Assembly: GCA_963821925.1 (NCBI GenBank)
Contig: CAWGFO010000002.1
Coordinates: 558,001-622,000 of the forward strand
DNA from: JAOUEA01 sp963821925
GTDB lineage: Bacteria; Actinomycetota; UBA4738; HRBIN12
Direction of reading: 5' to 3'
DNA: 64,000 bases
Shown here: positions 8,816-15,271 of the stretch, in pieces
How positions within the stretch are numbered: position 1 is the stretch's first letter
Layout: each line of letters begins with the position of its first letter
The notes under the pieces: model-generated
Database searches by the model: none
Told to the model about the DNA's origin: nothing
What the model saw: the letters and a program-made list of their open reading frames with translations, nothing else
Translations under genes and position numbers: made by a program

Positions 8816-9610
8816 CTACATCGAGCCGCCGGCCTCGGGAGCCACGCCGATGTACTTGCGGTCGGCCGCGGTCGGCGCGCTGAACTGCGACGTGAAGTCG
8901 AAGGCCACCGCCAGATTCACCTGGTCGCAGAGCTGCAGGCGGTGCCACGCGACGAGGGCCATCTGCGTGCCCGGAGGGAGCGAGCCAGCGGCGCCCTGGT
9001 CCGGGTAGTCGTACGGCGCCACGATCAGCCGGTCTTGCCCTACCGCCGCGTCGGAGACCCGTCGCCCGTAGAAGTCGGCGATCGTCTGCACCTGCGCGTC
9101 GGGGGCGTCGGGCGAGTACCAGAGGATCGTGCCGCCGTGCTCGAGCGAGTGGATCGCCTGATCGATCGGCGGTGCCGTGTCGTACACGCCGGCCGCGAGC
9201 GGCACGGGGTTGTGCGGGCCCGACGTGGGCGGGATCGTGGCGTAGGTGCTCAACGGCGGCATCGAAAGGAATCGGTCGTCGACAAAGAGGTGCACCGCGT
9301 CGGCGTCGGCCGGGTCGTAGGGCTTCGTGGTCTGGACAGCGTCGCATCCGGCAGCCGCCGCCGCCCCCTGCGCCTGCGACAGGAGCTCGTCGGTCGTGGG
9401 CTGGGCCGAGGCCGAGCCACCGCCAGGCTGCAGGATCACGACCACGGCGACGATCGCGGCGAGCGCCGCCGCGACCACCACGATCCCGATCGTGCGGTTG
9501 CGCCGGCGCGCGTGCATCTGCTGCTGGATGCGCTCGCGGTCGAGCCTCGCCTGCTCTTTCTTCTCGGCCTTCGTGACGCGGCGGTTGGGGTCGCCACTCT
9601 GCTTGGACAC
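8816..9610 (-). CDS. DUF3105 family membrane-anchored protein (upstream copy)
   Basis: A 264-residue protein with a charged N-terminus (KAEKKEQARLDRERIQQQ), a single membrane segment (TIGIVVVAAALAAIVAVVVIL) and a DUF3105 domain outside. Motifs are TSGPHNPVPLA, VYDTAPPIDQAIHSLEHGG and TILWYSP, matching the sister gene downstream. GTG 9610 was chosen because GAAGGAG lies eight bases before it; a GTG at 9631 would add seven residues but has no such site. A TACAGT box at 9651-9646 on the minus strand could be the -10 element. The function of the family is unknown. Tandem duplication suggests the two products may work as a pair. Confidence 0.85.
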   Translation of the reverse strand: MSKQSGDPNRRVTKAEKKEQARLDRERIQQQMHARRRNRTIGIVVVAAALAAIVAVVVILQPGGGSASAQPTTDELLSQAQGAAAAAGCDAVQTTKPYDPADADAVHLFVDDRFLSMPPLSTYATIPPTSGPHNPVPLAAGVYDTAPPIDQAIHSLEHGGTILWYSPDAPDAQVQTIADFYGRRVSDAAVGQDRLIVAPYDYPDQGAAGSLPPGTQMALVAWHRLQLCDQVNLAVAFDFTSQFSAPTAADRKYIGVAPEAGGSM

Positions 9611-9700
9611 GTCGGGGACTCCTTCGGGCACGGACTGGGATGACCACTGTACCGAGGGACCGGGTGTGTGCCCGGCAGCGAGGGGCCGTTCGTGCGGGTG

Positions 9701-10873
9701 TTACCGCCAGATCGTCACATCGCCGCCGCCGCGCGGGGGGTCCTGCCCGGGGGCGCCACCCTCCGGCATCAAGCCGCACGCGATCACGCCCACCACCACG
9801 TCGGCTTCGTCCACGCCGCCCACGAGCCGGAGTTCCGTTGCCCAGGCGTCGTCGGGGCCCGCGGCCACCACCGCGAGCCCCTGAACGCCGAGCGCCAGAC
9901 GGAGTCGCTCTACGACGGCGCCGGCCTCGAGCCCGACGACGTCGGAAGGAGCGGTCGCGACGATCACGACCGGCGCATCGGCCGGGATCGTCCGGGCGGC
10001 CCGGAGGAGGGGGCGCACGGCGCGCCGACCGTCCGCCGTGGTCACCACCGTCAGCCGGAGGCCGCGGGGCAGCGACCACGGGCCGGCCGCGACCTCGATC
10101 GCCTCCTCGAGGAACGCACGCGGCACCTCGCCCGGAGCGAACGTGGCCGGCGAACCGGAAGTCCGGAGCGCCTCGAGCGGCGACGTCCGGAAGAGGTCTT
10201 CCTCGGCGGGCCTGATCAGGTCGGTCGCGGGCCCGTCCGGGGCGTCGGGCGCCCGCAGCCCTCGCACGATGGCGACGGGCACCCGCGCGTCCTTGGCCAT
10301 CACGAGCCCGCTCGCGGCCGCGATCTCGTCCGCGTGGGCGACGACGGTCACCTCGAGCGCGCGTCCGGTGTGGTCGGTCCGTCCGCGGAGGTCCACGACC
10401 GCCGGGAGCCCGGCGCAGCCGATCGCGACGTTCACGAGCCCGGTCCGCCAGGCGCGCCCGAAGGTGTCGGTGATCACGACCCCGAGCCGTGCGAGGCCGA
10501 GCGCGCGTTCGAGCGCCGTGCGCAGCCCCATCGCCGACCGGTCCGGGTCTTCCGGGAGCAGCGCCAGCACGCCGTCGTCGAGGTTCGACGCGTCGACCCC
10601 GGCGTTCGCGCAGACGAACCCGTGGTGGGTCTCGGCGATCACGAGGTCGCCTCGCCGGGCCACGACCCGCGCGGTCTCCTCGGCCACCGCCCCGGCTCGG
10701 TCCGTACCGGGCACGAGCCGGCCCTCCGCCTTCGAGACGATCTTCGAGGTGACGACCACGACGTCGCCGTCGGTGGCGCCGGCCGCGCGGAGCCTCGGCG
10801 CGAGCAACTCGGCGAGGTCGTCCCCGGGGGCGATCTCGGGGAGCCCCTCGATCGGGACGAGCTCGACCGTCAC
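9701..10873 (-). CDS. fbiB: F420-0:gamma-glutamyl ligase fused to a shortened nitroreductase-like domain (CofE/FbiB-like)
   Basis: A 390-residue protein. Residues 1-240 are CofE, which adds glutamate to F420-0 with GTP: VVVVTSKIVSKAEGR near residue 40, then HGFVCANAGVDASN, VVITDTFGRAWRTG and NVAIGCAG. In actinobacterial FbiB an FMN-binding nitroreductase domain of about 200 residues follows and reduces dehydro-F420-0. Here only about 145 residues follow. The usual RRSVR.F start is replaced by RTSGSPATFA, and the central helices appear to be missing, although RAFLEEAIEVAAGPWSLPRG and ALGVQGLAVVAAG still resemble the fold. FMN binding is doubtful. The GTG overlaps the cofD stop. Confidence 0.85.
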   Translation of the reverse strand: MTVELVPIEGLPEIAPGDDLAELLAPRLRAAGATDGDVVVVTSKIVSKAEGRLVPGTDRAGAVAEETARVVARRGDLVIAETHHGFVCANAGVDASNLDDGVLALLPEDPDRSAMGLRTALERALGLARLGVVITDTFGRAWRTGLVNVAIGCAGLPAVVDLRGRTDHTGRALEVTVVAHADEIAAASGLVMAKDARVPVAIVRGLRAPDAPDGPATDLIRPAEEDLFRTSPLEALRTSGSPATFAPGEVPRAFLEEAIEVAAGPWSLPRGLRLTVVTTADGRRAVRPLLRAARTIPADAPVVIVATAPSDVVGLEAGAVVERLRLALGVQGLAVVAAGPDDAWATELRLVGGVDEADVVVGVIACGLMPEGGAPGQDPPRGGGDVTIWR

Positions 10874-11817
10874 CCCGTGACCTGCGCGAGGGCCGTGCGG
10901 GCGAGCGCCTCCGCGGCCCCGTCGTCGACCATCACGGAATCGGTGATCGCGACGCGCACGCCGTGATCGCGCTCGATCCTCGACGCCAGCTCGCGGTCTC
11001 GCTCGTCGATCACCCAGGCCGCGAGCAGCCCGTCGTAGGCGGCCGCCGCCCCCGCGGCGGTCACCTCGAGCCCGACGGCCGGCATCAGCCGGTCGGCCAT
11101 CCCCGCGAGCGGCGCGCCACCGAGGATCCCGCTCACGCCCACCACGCGATCGCGGCGCGCCTCGACCGCGTCGCGGATCCCGGGCACCGCGAGGATCGGC
11201 GAGATCGATACGACCGGGTTCGAGGGACCGATCACGACGGCGTCGGCTGCCGCGATCGCCTCGAGCACCCCCGGCGCGGGCCTGGCGGTGTCCGCCCCGA
11301 GGAACCGCACGCCCTTCACGTCGTCGGCCGCCCGGCGCTGTACCCAGTACTCCTGGAAGTGGAGATCGAGCTCGACGCCGTCCGAGACCGCGTCGATCCG
11401 GGTCGTCACGACGTCGTCACTCATCGGGAGGATCCGCGTCGTGATCCCGAACCGGGCGGCGATCCGGGCGGTCGCCTCGGACAGCGTGGCGCCCTCGGCG
11501 AGCCGCCGCGTGCGGTACAGGTGGGTGGCGAGGTCGAGATCGCCGAGTCCGAACCACGCGCCCTCGGCATCGAACCGCCGGAGCTCCTCGGTGGCGCGGA
11601 ACGATTCGTCCCGGCGTCCCCAGCCGCGGTCGCGGTCGAACTCGTCGCCGAGCCAGTACGTCACGGAGTCGAGGTCGGGGGAGATCGCGAGCCCGTGCAT
11701 GACGATGTCATCGCCCGTGTTCACGACGGCCGTGACATCGGTGGGCGCGACCGCGCGCACGAGTCCTCGCAGGAACTTGCCTCCGCCGATCCCGCCGGCC
11801 AGCGCCACGACCTTCAT
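10870..11817 (-). CDS. cofD: 2-phospho-L-lactate transferase (CofD/FbiA)
   Basis: A 315-residue enzyme of F420 synthesis. It transfers the phospholactate-type moiety (phosphoenolpyruvate-derived in actinobacteria) from the GDP-activated donor to the deazaflavin Fo. Family marks are ALAGGIGGGKFLRGL at residues 5-19, VVNTGDDIVMHGLAISPDLD, GWFGLGD-type AWFGLGDLDLATHLYRT, and VVIGPSNPVVSI for the GDP side. Its length is normal. The start codon faces the fbiC start only 29 bases away, so both are probably driven from one compact divergent promoter region. The downstream cofE gene overlaps by four bases. No CofC/FbiD guanylyltransferase gene is present in this window. Confidence 0.95.
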   Translation of the reverse strand: MKVVALAGGIGGGKFLRGLVRAVAPTDVTAVVNTGDDIVMHGLAISPDLDSVTYWLGDEFDRDRGWGRRDESFRATEELRRFDAEGAWFGLGDLDLATHLYRTRRLAEGATLSEATARIAARFGITTRILPMSDDVVTTRIDAVSDGVELDLHFQEYWVQRRAADDVKGVRFLGADTARPAPGVLEAIAAADAVVIGPSNPVVSISPILAVPGIRDAVEARRDRVVGVSGILGGAPLAGMADRLMPAVGLEVTAAGAAAAYDGLLAAWVIDERDRELASRIERDHGVRVAITDSVMVDDGAAEALARTALAQVTG

Positions 11818-11846
11818 AGGTGGTACAGCGTAGTAGGCTCCGCTCC

Positions 11847-14321
11847 ATGCCCGAGGGGACCGGCCACCAGCTGCGCCGGGCGCTCGCCCGCGCGGGGTCC
11901 GGCAAGGCGATCTCGCTCGATGAGGCCGAGGCGCTCCTCGGCGCCCGGGGCCCCGATCTCGACCGCCTGACCGAGATCGCCGCCCATCTCCGGGACCTGG
12001 GGCACGGCGAGGTCGTCACCTACTCCCGCAAGGTGTTCATCCCGCTCACGATGCTCTGTCGGGACCACTGTCACTACTGCACGTTCGCGAAGCCGCCGGC
12101 GCGCCTCGGGTCACCGTTCCTCACGCCCGAGGAGGTCGTGACGATCGCCGATGCCGGTCGAGCGATGGGCTGCAAGGAAGCGCTCTTCACGCTGGGCGAC
12201 CGCCCCGAGGACCGGTACGACGCCGCCCGCGACTGGCTCGACGAGCGTGGCTACGGGTCCACGCTCGACTACGTGCGGGCGGTCGCGATCCGGGTGATCG
12301 AGGAGACGGGGTTGCTCCCGCACCTCAACCCAGGGGTGATGTCGTACGAGGAGCAGGCGCGCCTGCGTCACGTGGCGGCATCGATGGGCATGATGCTCGA
12401 GACCGCGAGCGCGCGCCTAGCCGAGCGCGGCGGGCCGCACTTCGGGTCGCCGGACAAGCTCCCGGCCGTGCGCCTCCGCACGATCGAGGACGCGGGGAGG
12501 CTCGCGATCCCGTTCACGACGGGCATCCTCGTCGGGATCGGAGAGACCCTCCGCGAGCGCGCCCAGAGCCTCTTCGAGATCCGCGACCTGCACCGCCGGT
12601 ACCGCCACGTGCAGGAGGTGATCGTCCAGAACTTCCGGGCCAAGCCCGGGACCGCGATGCACGCGGCGCCCGAGCCGGGCGACGAGGAGTTCCTCGCGGC
12701 CGTCGCGACGGCGCGCGTCGTCCTCGGACCGCGGATGCACCTGCAGGCGCCGCCGAACCTGTCCGATCCCGACCAGCAGGCGCGGCTGCTGGATGCGGGG
12801 ATCGACGACTGGGGCGGCGTGTCGCCGCTCACCCCCGACCATGTGAACCCCGAGAAGCCCTGGCCCACGATCGAGGCGCTCACGGCCACCACGGCATCCA
12901 GGGGCAAGGAGCTCCGCGAACGCCTCACGATCTATCCGGAGTTCGCGACGCGGCCCGATCCGTACCTCGCCGGAAAGATGCGGGCGCCCGTCGCCGCGCT
13001 GATGGGCCCGGACGGCCGGGCCGTACAGGGGCAGCGCCCCGAGCCGATCGCGTGGCAGGACCCCGAGGTCACCTGGAAGCCCCGCACGATCGATCTCATG
13101 TTCGCGAAGGGCGCCGATGCGGGGCTCCGGGACGACGCCGGTATCGTCTACGGCGATCTCGACGCGCTCGAGGTCACGAAGGCGTGGGCGACCCGCGACG
13201 TGCAGCCCGAGCGGCTCGACGCCGACATCAAGGCGGCGCTCGCGAAGGCCGCGTCCCGTCGCGCGATCACCGACGACGCGGCGCTCGCGCTCTTCGGGGC
13301 CGAGGGTGCCGCGCTCGACGCGCTCTGCCGGGTCGCCGACGACCTGCGCGCCGAGGCCGTCGGCGACGACGTCACCTACGTGATCAACCGCAACATCAAC
13401 TTCTCGAACGTCTGCTACGTCGGGTGCCGCTTCTGCGCGTTCGCTCAGCGCGAGGTCGATGCCGAGTCCTACACCCTCACCCTCACCGAGGTCGCCGACC
13501 GCGCCGAGGATGCCTGGGCCCGCGGCGCCACCGAGGTCTGCATGCAGGGAGGGATCCATCCCGAGCTGCCGGGCACCTTCTACTTCGACCTCGTCGAGGC
13601 CGTGAGGACCCGCGTCCCCGACATGCACGTCCACGCCTTCAGTCCGATGGAGGTCCTGAACGGCGCGACGAAGCTCGGCGTGAGCTACGCCGAGTTCCTG
13701 TCGGAGGCGAAGGCGCGTGGGCTCGGCACGATCCCCGGCACCGCGGCCGAGATCCTCGACGACGAGGTCCGGTGGGTCCTCACGAAGGGAAAGCTGCCGG
13801 CCGACGCGTGGGAGGAGATCGTCCGCACCGCACACGGTCTGGGGATCAGGAGCAGCAGCACGATCATGTTCGGCCACGTGGACGCACCCCCGCACTGGGT
13901 GGCCCATCTCCGGCGGCTCGCGCGGATCCAGGCCGACACCGGCGGCTTCACGGAGTTCGTCCCGCTGCCGTTCGTGCACCAGAACGCGCCGATCTACCTC
14001 GCGGGCAAGGCCCGCCCCGGCGCGACGTACGAGGAGAGCCTCCGGATGCACGCGGTCGCCCGCATCCTCCTCGACGGACTGATCCCGAACATCCAGGTGT
14101 CCTGGGTCAAGCTCGGCGTCGACACGTGCCAGGCGATCCTGCAGGCGGGCGCCAACGACTTCGGCGGCACGCTGATGGAGGAAACGATCAGCCGGATGGC
14201 CGGGGCGGAGTGGGGGATCGAGATGACGCCGGATCGCTTCGACGAGGCGATCGTGGAGATCGGCCGTACGCCCGCCGTGCGCACCACGACCTACGGCCGG
14301 GTCGGCGCCCGGACCTCCTGA
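11847..14321 (+). CDS. fbiC: 7,8-didemethyl-8-hydroxy-5-deazariboflavin (Fo) synthase, CofG-CofH fusion
   Basis: An 824-residue bifunctional radical SAM enzyme that builds Fo, the chromophore of F420, from tyrosine and a ribityl-uracil. The CofG half comes first, with its 4Fe-4S site CRDHCHYC at about residues 71-78. The CofH half has CYVGCRFC at about residues 523-530. Other blocks are GIGETLRERAQSLFEIR, VQNFRAKPG, LTPDHVNPEKPWP and MQGGIHPELPG. ATG 11847 was preferred to GTG 11820, which would overlap the cofD promoter side. TAGGCT (11834-11839) ends seven bases before the ATG, suggesting a leaderless mRNA. In M. tuberculosis fbiC lies away from fbiA/fbiB; here it is next to them. Confidence 0.96.
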   Translation: MPEGTGHQLRRALARAGSGKAISLDEAEALLGARGPDLDRLTEIAAHLRDLGHGEVVTYSRKVFIPLTMLCRDHCHYCTFAKPPARLGSPFLTPEEVVTIADAGRAMGCKEALFTLGDRPEDRYDAARDWLDERGYGSTLDYVRAVAIRVIEETGLLPHLNPGVMSYEEQARLRHVAASMGMMLETASARLAERGGPHFGSPDKLPAVRLRTIEDAGRLAIPFTTGILVGIGETLRERAQSLFEIRDLHRRYRHVQEVIVQNFRAKPGTAMHAAPEPGDEEFLAAVATARVVLGPRMHLQAPPNLSDPDQQARLLDAGIDDWGGVSPLTPDHVNPEKPWPTIEALTATTASRGKELRERLTIYPEFATRPDPYLAGKMRAPVAALMGPDGRAVQGQRPEPIAWQDPEVTWKPRTIDLMFAKGADAGLRDDAGIVYGDLDALEVTKAWATRDVQPERLDADIKAALAKAASRRAITDDAALALFGAEGAALDALCRVADDLRAEAVGDDVTYVINRNINFSNVCYVGCRFCAFAQREVDAESYTLTLTEVADRAEDAWARGATEVCMQGGIHPELPGTFYFDLVEAVRTRVPDMHVHAFSPMEVLNGATKLGVSYAEFLSEAKARGLGTIPGTAAEILDDEVRWVLTKGKLPADAWEEIVRTAHGLGIRSSSTIMFGHVDAPPHWVAHLRRLARIQADTGGFTEFVPLPFVHQNAPIYLAGKARPGATYEESLRMHAVARILLDGLIPNIQVSWVKLGVDTCQAILQAGANDFGGTLMEETISRMAGAEWGIEMTPDRFDEAIVEIGRTPAVRTTTYGRVGARTS

Positions 14322-14504
14322 CGGCCACCAGCGAGGCCGGTTCGTCAGGTGGACAGACCGTTCCCGTCAACCTCGCTGACGGTTGTCGTCAATCGAGCTG
14401 ACCATCGAGTTTCGATCGGAATCCCTTGTCATCCGACGTCGCGCTCCTGAAAGATGGAGAGGAACCATGAGGGAGTAGGCAGGAGACACCTCGGAAAGTT
14501 GGGC
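14322..14504. other. Intergenic stretch between fbiC and the whiB promoter
   Basis: No convincing gene. It holds small hairpin-forming segments (ATCGA-GTT-TCGAT near 14407, and CAACC/GGTTG near 14372-14388) that may end the fbiC transcript. Short reading frames here have no family features. Confidence 0.5.
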
Positions 14505-14549
14505 TTGTCACCGAGGGTGTTCTTCCCTCAGAATCACACGGATGTGATT
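14505..14549 (+). promoter_or_regulatory. whiB promoter with 18-bp palindromic operator
   Basis: A -35 box TTGTCA (14505-14510) and a -10 box CAGAAT (14529-14534) are 18 bases apart. The inverted repeat AATCACA-CGGA-TGTGATT (14532-14549) starts inside the -10 box and covers the predicted transcription start, where a bound dimer would block or modulate initiation. A nearly identical palindrome lies in the DUF3499 promoter at 21104-21121. The regulator is unknown. The order TCACA..TGTGA is the reverse of the CRP consensus, so a CRP-type site is not supported. Confidence 0.6.
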
Positions 14550-14566
14550 TCGGGGGGAGACGAAGC

Positions 14567-14794
14567 GTGCATCACTACATCCCTTGGCAAGAACGAGCAC
14601 GGTGTCGCGAGTACGACCCAGAGGTTTTCTTCCCCGAGAAGGGAGGCTCATCGAGGGAGGCCAAGCGGATCTGCAGCGAGTGTCCCGTGCGCATCGAATG
14701 TCTGAACTACGCACTCCGCCGCGATGAGCGCTACGGCGTCTGGGGCGGGATGAGCGAACGGGAACGCCGACGCCTGAAGCGCATGGCGTCCTGA
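14567..14794 (+). CDS. WhiB-family iron-sulfur transcriptional regulator (WhiB2/WhmD position)
   Basis: A 75-residue WhiB-like protein. Four cysteines (C13, C36, C39, C45; last three as CSECPVRIEC) bind a 4Fe-4S cluster. The GVWGG turn (residues 57-61) and the basic tail RERRRLKRM are the sigma-factor contact and DNA-binding parts. The GTG is preceded by GGGGGGAG. Its place beside fbiA/fbiB and in the same block as DUF3499 and manB matches whiB2 of M. tuberculosis and whiB of Streptomyces, which control septation and sporulation-type division. That function is inferred from position. The promoter carries a palindrome shared with DUF3499. Confidence 0.95.
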   Translation: MHHYIPWQERARCREYDPEVFFPEKGGSSREAKRICSECPVRIECLNYALRRDERYGVWGGMSERERRRLKRMAS

Positions 14795-14823
14795 ACTGAG
14801 CGAACGTACCGAAAGGGGGCAGC

Positions 14824-15171
14824 ATGGCAGCAGCCAAGAAGACCGCAGCCAGGAAGCCGGCCGCGCGCAAGACGGCCGCGAAGAAGACGGCCGCTCGTAA
14901 GCCGGCGGCGCGCAAGACCGCAGCCAAGAAGACCGCGGCGCGCAAGCCTGCGGCCAAGAAGACCACGGCCCGCCGCAAGCCGGCCGCGCGCAAGACGGCC
15001 GCGAAGAAGACGGCCGCGCGGAAGCCGGCCGCCAAGAAGACCGCGGCTCGCCGCAAGCCGGCCGCCAAGAAGACCGCGGCTCGCCGCAAGCCGGCCGCGC
15101 GCAAGCCGGCAGCCAAGAAGACCGCGGCGCGCAAGCCCGCTGCGAGGAAGAGCGCCGCGAAGAAGCGCTGA
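14824..15171 (+). CDS. Histone H1-like Lys/Ala-repeat nucleoid protein
   Basis: A 115-residue protein made almost only of A, K, R, P and T in units such as KKTAARKPAA and RRKPAAKKTA, repeated about ten times. It has no other domain. Such tails occur in histone H1, chlamydial Hc1/Hc2 and the C-terminal arm of mycobacterial HupB, and bind DNA by charge. Here the tail is free-standing, so it is probably a DNA-compacting protein. GAAAGGGGG lies before the ATG, and the stop is 18 bases ahead of a strong hairpin. The gene sits directly after whiB. The DNA repeats within it (14830-15160) are prone to slippage, so the repeat number may vary between strains. Confidence 0.85.
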   Translation: MAAAKKTAARKPAARKTAAKKTAARKPAARKTAAKKTAARKPAAKKTTARRKPAARKTAAKKTAARKPAAKKTAARRKPAAKKTAARRKPAARKPAAKKTAARKPAARKSAAKKR

Positions 15172-15189
15172 TCGCGACGACGTAGCGTC

Positions 15190-15217
15190 GGAAGGGGGGC
15201 GGCGACGCCCCCCTTCC
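15190..15217 (+). terminator. Strong hairpin terminator after the H1-like gene
   Basis: GGAAGGGGGGCG (15190-15201) pairs perfectly with CGCCCCCCTTCC (15206-15217) around a GCGA tetraloop, a 12-bp stem. There is only a short T-poor tail (GCTGTTCC). It separates the whiB/H1-like unit from the glycosyltransferase gene at 15272. Confidence 0.7.
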
Positions 15218-15271
15218 GCTGTTCCGGGATCGCCGCGTGCTAGCCTTCGCGCCGCGCAGGAAGCGCGTCGC

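Noticed and set aside
14532..14549. A CRP/FNR binding site upstream of whiB
   Set aside because: The half-sites are in the opposite order (TCACA..TGTGA) with a 4-base gap, unlike TGTGA-N6-TCACA.
14454..14705. An 83-codon frame over the whiB promoter
   Set aside because: Overlaps the better-supported whiB gene and its operator; no family features.
14830..15160. Regular repeats resembling a CRISPR array
   Set aside because: The repeats are in-frame codons for Lys/Ala/Arg/Pro units; there are no unique spacers of constant length and no cas genes.
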